Shown here: piece after piece, positions 34,181 through 45,678 of the stretch
How positions within the stretch are numbered: position 1 is the stretch's first letter
Layout: each line of letters opens with the position of its first letter
Assembly: GCA_036924085.1 (NCBI GenBank)
Contig: JAVGWX010000007.1
Span: forward strand, 75,578,448-75,642,447
From: Ariolimax columbianus
Taxonomy: Eukaryota > Mollusca > Gastropoda > Stylommatophora > Arionidae
Direction of reading: 5' to 3'
Length of the DNA stretch: 64,000 nucleotides
Made by a program: the position numbers and the translations under genes
Notes under the pieces: model-generated
The model's input: the letters and a program-made list of their open reading frames with translations, nothing else
What the model was told of the DNA's origin: nothing
Databases searched by the model: none

Positions 34181-34641
34181 TTTGAATCTGAAATCCAGAT
34201 AGACTTCTTCATAGGGGTGTATAAAACTGTTGATATGAATATATCTCATACCTATTCCTAATGTTCCACTGTCTCCTTCCAACTCTGCATTGTTTTAAAT
34301 TCTAGAATTTATATTTGATAATTGTCTGTGTCCTTCATCAAATCCACTAGTTGCTACTATTATTTATTGTTTGTGTATTCACATATGAGATTGTTCAGAT
34401 AAGCTGCATTCCTTACTTGTTACCATCTTAGATATTCTCATTTGTAATGCCTTTAATTCCTTAAGATCTTTCGGCTGTAACATAGGTTTTTGTTTTTATT
34501 CCTGTGCAAACTTAAAAATGACTCTTCTATCTCTGTCATTTGTTTTCCTTTCCGGTAAATTTTCATTCCTTTCAATTTTCTTCATGTCTATATACAGTAC
34601 TGAAGCTTTTCTATCCAATGTATGAATTTTGTCCATGTCTA

Positions 34642-35384
34642 CGAGGTGTGTTAAAAAAGTATCCAACCGTAATCTTTTAAGCAGAAACAAATTAAGCATG
34701 GGTGTTGACCTTTGACAAGGAGGTATAGGGGACTGTCATGTGCATGTGTGAATTGGTTCCAGCCGCAGATCGCTTCAGTTTCTGGCAGTCAGCCTGTCAG
34801 TGTTGGAGTATAGTGAAAATCCACCAGGTTTTCATTCTCCAGGTGTGCAACAATGTCAAATTCATGTTGACCGTTTTCTTTGACTCCAGTGGGATTGTAC
34901 ATCATGAGTACACACCAATAGGTCAAAACGTTACCAAAGAGCACTTCCTGGAAATCACCCGTTGCATTCATGATGCTGTTCGACGCAAATGACTGGCATG
35001 TGGACAACAGGAACTTGGCAGCTCCATCACAACAATGCACCTGCTAATTTTTCACATCTGATCCAGACTTTTTTGGCCAAACACAACCTTCCTCTGGTTC
35101 GTCAGGCTCCCTATTTTCCCAACATGGCTCCTTGCAATTTTTGGCTGTTCCTAGCCTGAAAATTCTGCTGACAGGACCTGATTTGAGTAATGACAAGATA
35201 TTATGTGGAATACAATGACCCAGCTGTACTCCATTCCCAAAGAGGCCTTCCTGAAATGCTTCCAACAATGGTGGGACCACTGTGAGAAGTGTGTAGAGTG
35301 TGAAGAGGAAGAGGGTTTCAAACCTCCAGGTGATTAATTTGATTTTTCCGGACTAAAAGTCAGATACTTTTTGAACACACATCT
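34642..35384 (+). mobile_element. Mariner transposon, 743 bp, internally deleted and catalytically dead
   Basis: Both ends are present: GAGGTGTGTTAAAAAAGTAT on the left and its inverted relative ATACTTTTTGAACACACATC on the right, each next to TA (34640-34641 and 35385-35386). The remaining frame is the second half of a mariner transposase: VFFDSSGIVHHEYTPIGQNV, then HHNNAPANFSHLIQTFLAKH, PYFPNMAPCNFWLF and IPKEAFLKCFQQWWD. The N-terminal DNA-binding half is missing. Family members have Asp in HHDNAP and SPD(L/M)AP; both positions are Asn here, so two of the three catalytic acids are lost. A segment of about 50 bp is present on both sides (34587-34639 and 35386-35439). Confidence 0.9.
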
Positions 35385-35439
35385 TATATGCAGTCCAGTA
35401 CTGAAGCTTTCGTGTCCAATGTATGAATTCTGTCTTGCT

Positions 35440-36089
35440 TTTATTCATGCTTCTATATGTAATGCAAGGTTATCTTTAAGTCCAGATATTCTAGTTATAA
35501 CCATGGCTTTCTCTCAGGTGCAGATTCTAACTTCCCATTTGATCAAATCAAATTCCTAGTCTCAGTATTTTCACTATTTATGGCAGTGTTAACACATATA
35601 CATGTGGTCGTCGTGTGGTCTCACTATGTACCCCTTATCAATATACAATGCCTCAACTACAAATGGCTTTAAAGCCGACAGATTTATTATTTCATGTGAC
35701 CAGGACAACAGTTGGCACACTAGTGGTTTAAAACCCCTACATCTGCTATCCACTCATTGCACAGAAAATAATAAGGAATTATAGAAAGAAAAATTGGCAA
35801 TGTTCAGAATGACCAAAAAAATATTTCAATCTAATTAGTCTTGGAGAAATAAAGAAAACCAGTAAAATATAAATGGAATTTTATTAAAGACAGTTTCTTT
35901 TCTTAACACTAAACAATATAATTCATTTATTGCCATTACATGAAAAGAAATGAACACTTTTCTAGCTTTCAACACTTCAAATGTAGAGAGATATAAAGTA
36001 TTTTTTAAACCTTTAAAAATTTACCCAAAATACACAAAGTAATAGCGACTTCAATATTTGTTCCATCACCTTTGTGTATTACAAGCCTC
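35440..36089. other. Unassigned AT-rich stretch
   Basis: Beyond the duplicated mariner flank nothing is recognised. Confidence 0.4.
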
Positions 36090-36270
36090 TGGAATACTCT
36101 TCTTCTTCTGCATTCATTCTCAATCTCCCGCTACCAAACCCTGAACAGGGCTTTGCAAGTAGCAGGATGTAGTCCGGAGAACGGAATGTGCTGTATCGCT
36201 AGTTTACAGCTTGACTGTGATATTTGCACCTTTTGGTCTGACATTCATCTTCAGCAGCTGGATTACTCAA
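36090..36270 (-). repeat. Dispersed GAA-tailed repeat, copy 3
   Basis: Reverse-oriented relative of 26830-27003: the tail CTTCTTCTTCTGCATTCATT is at 36099-36118, followed by GTAGTCCGGAGAACGGAATG and GCACCTTTTGGTCTGACATT. Confidence 0.8.
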
Positions 36271-36775
36271 TTTATGTGTGTGCATTATTGCAAATGTTTT
36301 AATTTTGATTTGCTAAGTCATAGTCAATATTAGGAATTCCTCAGCTTCATTGCTTGTCCTGAAAAATTGAATGAAAGGCACAATAGTCTATTAAGACAGT
36401 GTTCTGAGAAGAGACAACTCTGACAACAAATTACAGCTGCCTCACAGGTAGACTGGTGACAGCCAAAGGTTAAAAAAAGCAGCCCCAAGATTGATTTACT
36501 GAGTTGTGTGCAGAACACAGGGCAATGCAACATATCTCACAAAGACAGCCACAGACATTACTTGGGCAGTTGATGTGAATCAGGATGAAGAACATAGTCA
36601 GTTTACAGAGTACATAGTTGAACACTGTATCTTGTGTCTAGTCATGCAGCTACCAATGAGCCATGTATGTTAATCCAGCATTTGAGTTCAAAAATGTCAA
36701 CTACACTGATATCATCATGTATGGGTTATACATACTTTTGTGCACTGCATGTCCTTCAGTGTAGAGTTTTTTTGT
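36271..36775. other. Unassigned stretch
   Basis: Nothing recognised. Confidence 0.4.
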
Positions 36776-37195
36776 GTGTGCATGTTCTTTAGTGTACAGG
36801 AGTACAGTTTTGTTGCATGTTCTTCAGTGTACAGGAGTACAGTTTTGTTGCATGTTCTTTAGTATACAGGAGTACAGTTTTGTTACATGTTCTTTAGTTT
36901 ACAGAGTACAGTTTTGTTGCATCTTCTTCAGTGTACAGGAGTACAGTTTTGTTGCATGTTCTTCAGTGTACAGGAGTAGTTTTGTTGCATGTTCTTCAGT
37001 GTACAGGAGTAATTTTGTTGCATGTTCTTCAGTGTACAGGAGTACAGTTTTATTGCATGTTCTTCAGTGTACAGGAGTACAGTTTTGTTGCATGTTCTTC
37101 AGTGTACAGGAGTACAGTTTTGTTGCATGTTCTTCAGTGTACAGGAGTACAGTTTTGTTGCATATTCTCTAGTGTACAGGAGTACAGTTGTGAGC
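36776..37195. repeat. 35-bp tandem repeat, about 12 units
   Basis: GCATGTTCTTCAGTGTACAG followed by GAGTACAGTTTTGTT, period 35 bp (for example 37091 and 37126), with a few shortened units lacking CA. Frames rich in Cys, Ser, Val and Tyr here are artefacts. Confidence 0.93.
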
Positions 37196-38397
37196 AGAAT
37201 GCTCCCCTCAAGAGCTTTCTTATCACAAATTATGTAACGGCGATTTTTAAATAAAATCTGGGTGTCTGGAAATTATTTGTCAACCATTAGGGCTTAAAAA
37301 AACATGCGTGTAGTCTAGAGGTTGTGAACGTGGTTTACAATGTTAACGTGCTCGGTTAGACAGACTGGACATTTCATAGGTTTTTTCATGGTATGACCAC
37401 TTCTCCCAACCTGTAAATGGATACCCGATAAAGTCTGAGGAAATTTTCAAAGCTGCCATAAGAGCTACGGAGTTTGTGCTCTGTCGTCGACACACTGAAG
37501 TCAGTTCTATGAGTGATTTTTCATTTCCACAACAATTAATTAATTGAATGCGATTCAGGATAATTTTTTTTCTCGTAGTGACGGAAAGTAGGTAGCCTGT
37601 ACTATGTAACATGTTCTGTTCATTGATGATACTTTCAGAATTTTGTATGCTTTATAGTTGGAGACCAGCGACCTCAAAATGACGGCCTACTAAGCCATTT
37701 GCTGGGGCACTTGATGGGATTGTTATTTTAGTGTGTGACAGAGGATAAAAATATGTGAGACAAGAATGAAGGGCACACATACTATAAAAGATCTGATCTA
37801 CACTATTCAACAACGGAAACATTATATAACTAAAAAGAAAGAATAAATTAAATGTGTGTTTATAGTTCAAATTAGAGGAAAAAAATCTTACAAGAAAAGA
37901 TGTACTTTTTTCTTTTACCATACAAGAGGAAGCCATAGCAGGCTTCCTGAAAAAAAATATTTTAAAAAAGAATGCTGAAGAAGAGACTAGTTAAAGTCAT
38001 AACAGTTGCAAATAATACATATACAATCATTATACTAGATGTAATATAATTTTTTTAAAGTTATAATAGATGCAAAAATATATATAATCATTAAATGCAC
38101 ACACAAAAATGAAGATACTTATAACAGATGCAAAATCATAAAATCAAAAATCTTTAATAATCTGCAAAATGTAGATTATATTTTAAAACTAATTAGGAAA
38201 TAATTGTTTAATTTCTGGGGTTTGCCAAGAAAAATCTAGGAATACAGGCTACTTACCACTGCTGTCCCTTAGGTTAGGTCTCCACTCTCGAAGAACAAAT
38301 CTAAAGCTTATCATAATCCTATGTCTCTAGACTAATGTTGTTTTAAATCTTTCAAGTGCTCACACAATCAGTCATTACATATATTCTCTCTAAAAGG
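37196..38397. other. Unassigned AT-rich stretch with a possible SINE remnant
   Basis: At about 37313-37440, GACCACTTCTCCCAACCTG and TAAATGGATACC resemble the AGCTGTAAATGGGTAC region of 39390-39610. The rest is AT-rich and unassigned. Confidence 0.4.
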
Positions 38398-38642
38398 TTA
38401 AAGGCAAGAGCACGACTTCATCACCGCGGATTTCCCCATTTGGCTCCGTCTCTCTTCACAGAACAGTATCCTGACTACCGCGAGCATTGCACATAGTATG
38501 AACACCCTAGCTCCAGCAATGAACCCAGGGATCTCCGGAAAAAATGCCATCATGAACCAACCGTCGCAGCTTGAATTTGAACCCCGACCATCTGAACATG
38601 AGGCATGCGGCTTGACCACTTCGCCACGGAGACCCCATATTG
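38398..38642 (-). mobile_element. tRNA-derived SINE
   Basis: On the - strand the 5' end GGGGTCTCCGTGGCGAAGTG resembles a tRNA start plus box A, and GTCGGGGTTCAAATTC about 45 bp later fits box B. The body continues with TCCGGAGATCCCTGGGTTCA to the end near 38398. It is not a functional tRNA gene: the acceptor stem is not closed and sequence continues past box B. Confidence 0.7.
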
Positions 38643-38739
38643 CTCCCATAGTTATATTTACCTATTTGAAAAGTAGCATTTGACAAAGATGCAGAAATGA
38701 ATCAAGACATTAACATCAGAGATGGAACTCGGCAGCATT

Positions 38740-39165
38740 CTCCATGGAAATATGACAACACAGATGTAATGTTGGTCCTACTGTACGGCTCAGAAACATG
38801 ACATATAACTAAAAGTATTACATAATAGACTATAGACCTTTATCAACAGATGACTCTGTCACATACTTTGTAAGTAATAACAAATGCATATCTACAACAA
38901 AGAACAATATACCATCCAATGCAGTTGGAGATTGGAGAGAAAAAGTGAAGGTGGATAGTACTCAGAAAGAAGTTTAACAATATAACCAGACATGCATTCA
39001 ATTGAAACATATAAGGAAAGGAGTGAGAAGGACAAAGACCATCTAGCAACAAAGCTCTGTGGAAATGAGTGGCCTGAGTACTGGAGTCTCATCACTGGAA
39101 CTCTAGAAGATGGACCACAGTAGGAATAGGTGGAGATCATCTGTTGGTGCCCTATGGCACAATTC
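38740..39165 (+). mobile_element. Degenerate LINE fragment
   Basis: LLYGSET near 38765 and RWRSSVGALWH near 39130 bracket a frame-shifted region reading KVKVDSTQKEV and KHIRKGVRRTKTI. These are the landmarks between the RT domain and the C-terminus in RTE-type elements. Confidence 0.55.
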
Positions 39166-39389
39166 AGTCACGCAATTAATATTATCATATACTTTGCCTG
39201 TATCATGTGTAAATTACACCTCAATACTTTCGAATCTGCCTCCTTTTAAGTGGTCAAATGTTTATAGTGTTTCTGAAATGATGCTGCATTGTTATACATC
39301 TACAGTTGTTTGTCGAGCATGTAGCCTGGTCGACAGTGAGCTGGGTTAATAGACTGGAATTAACAGCGTGCAGGGGTCCAAGTTCATGG

Positions 39390-39610
39390 ACAGATAGAGA
39401 ACAAATCTGAGACGTGGTTCGTGCCTGGTACGACCACTCCTCCAGTCAACCCAGCTGTAAATGGGTACTTGACGTATGAGTTGGGGGAGGTAAAGACAGC
39501 AAGGAAGGAAACTGGTCACACCACCTCACATAGACTGTGACTTAGTAATGAAGAATTATCTTCATTCCCGCCGGCAATTGTTGCCATGTGGCTGACCTTT
39601 ACCTTTACAG
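39390..39610 (+). repeat. SINE-like repeat with AGCTGTAAATGGGTAC motif
   Basis: CGACCACTCCTCCAGTCAAC and CAGCTGTAAATGGGTACTTG occur here. A relative of this motif (CTGCAAATGGGTACCTGGCG) lies inside the inverted-repeat arms at about 16981-17000 and in reverse at about 19023-19042. No clear tRNA head remains. Confidence 0.5.
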
Positions 39611-40335
39611 TGATTTATCATTGTATGCATTGGGATCTTAGTCCTGGCATTTCATAGTTCACTGTATTTGCAGGAAAAAAATGGGTGACTATAATCAACC
39701 AAAATTTATCAAAGTGCCCCACTTCAATGAAAAACTGATTACATTTTAAGTCCTAACGCACAACAGACTGAGGAAACAATGCTGCTTAACATTTTTCTAA
39801 TGTTAACCTAACATAATTTAATGCGGGTCTGCTCATTTCATGATTTCTTTGCTGCATCTGTTGTTCCCTCTTTGTGGTTTTTCTCCATATGTCATTGAAC
39901 TATCCATGTCATATAGTACTAACCTTTGTGGTGACACAAATGAACCAGTGGTAAGACGAGAGAATATAAGGAGCGAAAAGTAACATTAGGTTCAACTGAA
40001 ACATAGTAATCAAGATACAATCTCATGTATGAATCAGACTTCCCGGACAAAGGCTGTGGAACAGCATTCTGGCAAAAGAGGTTGGGATCAACACCTGTAA
40101 TTTCGATAGCAGAGCTAACTGATAAATCTTGTATTGCACTACATCCAGGAGGACCCTGGTTCACCTTCTCAAGTACACGTTGGAATGTAAAATGACTGTA
40201 GCCCATCACCAAAGAAACATCATCAAGAGCTGAATTAACTTACTACGAGTGGTTACCACAATAACAACAAGGCCATGGTACTGATGCCGCAACCATACAA
40301 TATTCAACTTCCAGGAAAATGAGTTATCCACTGGT
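39611..40335. other. Unassigned stretch with a low-copy dispersed segment
   Basis: Sequence at about 39970-40110 (AGTAACATTAGGTTCA, CACCTGTAATTTCGATA) is a diverged relative of 59430-59570. The element type is unknown. Confidence 0.4.
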
Positions 40336-40800
40336 TTATTGCCCATACCCTCCTCTATGCTTACGAGACCTGGACAGTGTACAGCAGTCATGTCAGATGG
40401 TTCAATCACTTCCACGTGGGTTGTGTGTGCTGGCTGCTCAAGATCAACTGACAGGAAAAGGTACCCAACTGTGAGGTGCTCTAAAGAGCTAACTCCGGAG
40501 CATCTAACTCTGTTGCAAAGTGCCCAGATTCAGTGGGCTAGGCATGTTGTTGGCAAGCCAGACCAGTGTCCTGCCTAAAAGCAACTCCTACATGGTACAC
40601 TCAATAAAGGCAAGCGTTCATCGGGCGTGCAGAGGAAAAGATACAAAGATTCTCGTTAAAGGCATCCATATTGATGTTGCCTCTTGGGATTGCTTGCCTC
40701 TTGACCTCTCAGTCAGGAGTTCTGCAATCACACAGGGTGCTTGTCTGGCTGGGTATAAAATCTCAGATGCAACAAAGGAGAAGTGAAACCCAAATGGTAG
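40336..40800 (+). mobile_element. LINE C-terminal fragment
   Basis: The + strand reads YETWTVYSSHVRWFNHFHVG near 40370, SAQIQWARHVVGKPDQCPA near 40550, then KRSSGVQRKRYKDSR near 40630 in shifted frames. It belongs with 21420-22115, 43950-44250 and 48093-48590. Confidence 0.8.
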
Positions 40801-40853
40801 CCATACAGAACTCACTGACTATCAGGTGTGACTACCGTGCGGTTTGGTGCGCA

Positions 40854-41190
40854 GAACCAGGATAAGTCTGCACAAGCACATGTAGACCCATACACAGCTA
40901 CATCTGCCCACATAAATCTGATCTTTATTCGCGATGGACAATTATTACTAGTACTCTACTACAAGTTTAGAGCATCCAAGCAACAAAATGATAAAAGCAC
41001 TTCTCTCTCACATCAAATGGAACCAGGATAGGTCTGCACAAGCACATGCAGATCCATACACGGCTACGTCTGCCCACATAAATCTGATCTTTATTCACGA
41101 TGGACAATTATTACTAGTGCTCTACTACAAGTTTAGAGCATCCAAGCAACAAAATGATAAGAGCACTTCTCTCTCACAGCAAATGGAAAG
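40854..41190. repeat. 166-bp tandem duplication, two units
   Basis: GAACCAGGATAAGTCTGCAC at 40854 recurs as GAACCAGGATAGGTCTGCAC at 41020, and similarity continues to about 41190 with few substitutions. Confidence 0.93.
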
Positions 41191-42015
41191 GGTTCATGTC
41201 ATTATTGCGGAAACCTCCAGTCTTCTTGTCTTGTCTTTCTGTTTTACCACATAGAAATCATAGAGCAACCACAGCATCTGGTTGCTTACAGGAAGTTTGT
41301 ATGAAAGCATTTATGATACTACCTTTACCTGTCTTACCTGTTTATTCACATTAAAACTGATTACAATAACTCTTAGGTTAAAGAATACAACCAGCAATTT
41401 GTTATCACCAAGCCTCAGTTGCTTAGATTATCTGATTTCAATGCTCAGGTACACAATAATGCTCACTTTTATAAAACAGGAAATAAATCATCCTGAGCAA
41501 GCAAGACAATACAAAACACATGAAGACAAACAATGCAAATTTTTTTTATGACAATGACAAAATATTACATCTCTTCAGTGTTTCTTTAGACAAGATATAT
41601 CACAAACACACATATTGCAAAGAATCACCTTCACACAACTTCTTTGCTGTAACACTGCTGTGGAAGAAACGAAAATGATTTATATTTGTTTATGCATATA
41701 TTTGTATATGTGCATACAGTTTACTTCAAATGAAACCCTTACATTTTTTCTTCTTCAAAATTTATTAAGAAAAACTGACACACAACTGAGTTGTTTTTCT
41801 TACTAAAATCTGCAGATTGCTCCCAGTGTGGGTAATTAAATGCCCTTGTTTCTGTTTAATTTATACCTATGTTTTCCAGACATGTATTAGTTTCTCATCC
41901 CAGACTCTCGTCAAAGGTTTTATTTTTTTAGTCGGTTTGTCCGTCTATGTTCTTAAAGTGCCAAATAAGGCAGAAACCAGTGCTTTCCATTTTGATCTGT
42001 TTAACACTACTCTTT
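41191..42015. other. Unassigned stretch
   Basis: Nothing recognised. Confidence 0.4.
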
Positions 42016-42975
42016 TTAGCCCTCTCTAACGATTGTTCGACGAAGGGTTTCTTTCGGCCTTCCGTTTCCTGCTACAAGATGGTGACCATATAAACGCTTG
42101 CATAGGGAATCTGTTGCTATCCATCCTAAGAGCATGCCTGATATATGTCCACCATTTTTTCCTAACGAGCGATGAAGCATGTTGATTGGTGTCTTCACTA
42201 ATTAATTTGCTGAATATAAGTCTATAAGAACATACAAATACTTTTTTGTAATTTAATTTACTTGCTGGTGTCTTTATACAGAATATTGCTTCTCTTATTC
42301 GGCTGTTCTGTAGAAATCCAAACTGGTCACACAAAGCTTTGTGGTCTACTCTACGTCTAATTTTCTCCTGTGTCAATTGTAGCAGTAGTTCAATTGTGTG
42401 GCTTGTCAAGATGGTTGTTCTAATAATGAACATCCAATTGCATTTCTTGGCTTCAATCAGGTTATGCAGTATAGATCCTGTATTGTAGAAGTCATTGCAC
42501 AGAGATTAGTGATTTGTATCTATACCAAAATCCTATAAGGCCTCAACTAGTTCTATATATTTTTTGTGTCGATGCCTGTTGGTTTCTCCTTGCTTTTATC
42601 TTTTATTGCTTTCTCTACTTCTCATATGAGAATGCTGGGGCCATCAATATTCTTTGCTGATGGTTTGTTGCCTCTGTTGTCATTGAACAGTTCACTTATA
42701 TATTCCCACCTTGTTTGCTTTATATATCTTGCTTCTCATGCAAGTTGTCTCCAGTCCTGTTCTTAATGCATCCTCTTTCTTGAAATAGCCCTGTGTTTGA
42801 AAGTTCTGTTTGTATAGCGCCTCTTTTGCTTTTCTCCATGTTTTCTAATATCTTTAATTTTTATTCTAGCCACTGTTTTTTGTTGTTGTTAATGTTGGTT
42901 CATTGTACATATCTCTTATTCTCATTATAAAGTGTATATTGCTCCTTTTCATTCTTTCATTTTGTTTAACTTTCA
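42016..42975 (-). mobile_element. Degenerate LINE with RT and C-terminal remnants
   Basis: The - strand shows a linker region (KRSNIHFIMRIRDMYNEPTL, about 42910), an RT-like block DQFGFLQNSRIREAIFCIKT near 42310 (the QAGFRxxRST motif), and at the end WTYIRHALRMDSNRFPMQAF with a basic GRPKETLRRTIVREG terminus. The piece between the RT block and the C-terminus is missing, so there is an internal deletion. Confidence 0.7.
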
Positions 42976-43949
42976 CGTAACCACTGGAGAATAAATTTGC
43001 AACGTCATTGCCCGTCATTTTTATCCAACGTTTCATGGTCGACCATTGTTTTAAAGTGGTTTAATCAGAGATAGACATAGTCTGTTTAAGTAGACATAAT
43101 AAATATGTTTAAAGTGGAAACTAACAGATATGCTGATCTAGTAAACATTGATTATCTGCCCTTTTTTTTTAAAATTTCCAAACAAAGGCTGCCAAAAAAA
43201 ACAGATGAGTATTTGTTTGTGCTGTTTTTCAACATTTTCGCATTATTTTTTTGTATCTCAAAACCTAACACATACACACAAAAACAACAATTACACCAAC
43301 AAGTTCTTTATTAATTTATATCTCTACACCCAAAATCATATCTATAGACAAACAAATAAAAAGGTTACAAGCTGTCAAAGTCAACAACCACATCAAAATG
43401 TGATCTGCTGAAAAATAATACATCCTCATTATATTATAAATGTAAATCACTTTTTTCTATGACCTCTGAGAGCTTGTAGCAAAAATAGTTACCTTCTGTA
43501 TGACTTGAATTGCAGACATTCTTCACAATATCACCTGGTAGGAAATTAGAACTGAAATCTATATTAACTATTATGGAAAAATACGACACATAAGTCACTA
43601 TTTGAGGTAGGTTATTATTACCTATAAATTATTCACATGTGCACCTTAGTTATCATAAACATTGGAGCAATAGTCTTTTAAAGGAAATAGTTTTATTACT
43701 GCTTACAATAGAGTAATATATATATATATATATACACACTGCACTTCTAAGTCAAGGAGCTACCACCCCAACAAGTATCACTTTAAGCAACAACCTAATT
43801 ACGCAAACACTACAGTTCTACTATTTGGGGTCAAATCAACAGCCACCCTCTCACTTGACGACAAAGAAATCAATACACGGATAGGAAATGTAGCAGTAAC
43901 ATTTGGCAGATTATCAAAAAGAGTGTGAAAATAATAAATTAACTATGCA
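42976..43949. other. Unassigned AT-rich stretch
   Basis: Contains a short (AT)n at about 43718-43733. Nothing else recognised. Confidence 0.4.
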
Positions 43950-44250
43950 AATGAAAACTCAGATATATTGAGCCTGCATGCTTAGTACCCCATTGTATGG
44001 CTCCAAAACATGGACCACTTACTCAAGACACAAGGGGAGACTCAACATCTTTCTTCTTCGTTGTCTATGCAAAATACAGAAAATCAAGTGGCAGAACAAA
44101 ATTACCCACACGAAGGTATTGCATCGAGCAAAGCTGCAATCCATCATGGGGACACTCAATAGCAGAAGACTGGGGTGGTTGGGACATGTGAGAATAATGG
44201 AAAACAACCACATAGCCCGAACAGGTGCTTTTCTGTGAACTTTCAGAGGA
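43950..44250 (+). mobile_element. LINE C-terminal fragment
   Basis: YGSKTWTTYSRHKGRLNIFL, KWQNKITHTKVLHRAKLQSI and RLGWLGHVRIMENNHIAR lie in one open frame from 43978. The order matches the RT-to-C-terminus region of the other copies. Confidence 0.85.
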
Positions 44251-45427
44251 GAGGAGACCTGTAGGTAAACCAATGTTTAGATACAAAGATTTGTGAAAAA
44301 CTTCAATGCAAGACTTCTTCATATGCAAGACTTCTTCGTAGACTTTCAAATGTGGGAGGAGATGGCTGAAGATAGTTACATGGAAAACAACATTATATAA
44401 AGATGTAGAGGCTTTCAAGGAAATGCTAAATAACACACTGGAAAGTAAGTGAAAAGAACGCAAAAAGTAAATGTAACCCTTTAAATATCCAAGACCTGCT
44501 GTGGTAAAGTTTGCATGTCTGAAATCTGCAAGATCAGTCATGAAAAGAGCTGTCAAATGAGACTTTTACCCACTTAAAACTGTCTGTAAAGATGAAACCA
44601 GTTATATATACATGTGTATATGTATATACTTTCTTTCACTCCAGTAGAAGCATGGTACCAATTCTATATCTTGCCTTCTTGCAGAAAGCTGCATCAAGGC
44701 ATTAATATGCTTCAGCAGAAGTGTTCTCTGTAGCTCATTGTTTGACATGACAAGGGTGCCAGCCCTACTTAGTTAAGTCACCTTTTACGAACTGCACAGT
44801 TGGGTGTAGCCAACATATTCTTTCATTCACACAAGGAAATTCCTTTTTTACTCAGCACAATAAAATGAGTACAATATCAAACATACAGACCACATCAGAC
44901 CTATGCAAAATTATATGCACTGAAAAAAAATGTCTTACCATATCCAGAACTGTTTTCATTTAATAAAATCCGAACAATTATCATATACTTCTGCCTTTGT
45001 CTTATTACTCTTGCTTTGTGGTGCTGCAGAGAGGAGGTATGCACAGACTTCTGGTTTGTGCTAGGTGGGGGACGTGCTGAGATTTTGAACTTTTGGAGTG
45101 TTTCTTTGATCCCCTTTATCCATCTTCACAGGGGATGAGCTCTTGCTCGTAGCCCTGAAACTTCCATGTAGTATGACCTCGCTGCAAGTTGATCATATGA
45201 CATCCTTGTCAAATGTCCAATCCATTTTATTTTCTATGCTTCAATACAGTAGCCAACAGATGCCCCATCACATTCCTCAGCGTGCTGTTGTGAATTTTGT
45301 CATGAATTGTTTTTCATGCTGCACTTTGTACATGACAAATCTCACAGGTCTTTGATATGTGTCTATCATATAGAACCCAAGTTTGACACTGGTAACATAA
45401 CGTAAGGATGATGCATGTGTTTATCAG
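44251..45427. other. Unassigned stretch
   Basis: Nothing recognised. A CAGCCCTACTTAGTTAAGTC block near 44760 resembles short pieces near 22180 and 19445 but is too short to call. Confidence 0.4.
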
Positions 45428-45640
45428 CATCTATTATGTGAAGGAGTACGTGGCTGAATGGTTTTGATGCCTGCCTGCTGACAAGGAGGGCAGCGAATCG
45501 AATCCCGGGTGGGGCATATGTTGCTTTACTGTTGGGGATGAAATAAACAAACATAGCCAGCACACGACTTGGCGACAGCAGTGACGATGCGGCCTGTAGT
45601 CATCTGCCTAAAAACCCCTCAACTACGCTAACAATTGGGA
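45428..45640 (+). mobile_element. tRNA-derived SINE
   Basis: AGTACGTGGCTGAATGGTTT is box-A-like, and GCGAATCGAATCCCGGGTGG about 50 bp later is box-B-like. A body of about 140 bp follows. It is a different tRNA-type head from the copy at 38.4 kb. Confidence 0.6.
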
Positions 45641-45678
45641 TAAAGTCATACAGTAATAATATTAAATTGACATAGTGA

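Noticed and set aside
7830..37195. Possible CRISPR-like arrays among the regular repeats
   Set aside because: The arrays are head-to-tail tandem repeats without unique spacers, and the genome is clearly eukaryotic.
38590..38642. Possible functional tRNA gene
   Set aside because: Box A- and box B-like motifs are present but no closed acceptor stem can be paired, and the sequence runs on as a SINE body.
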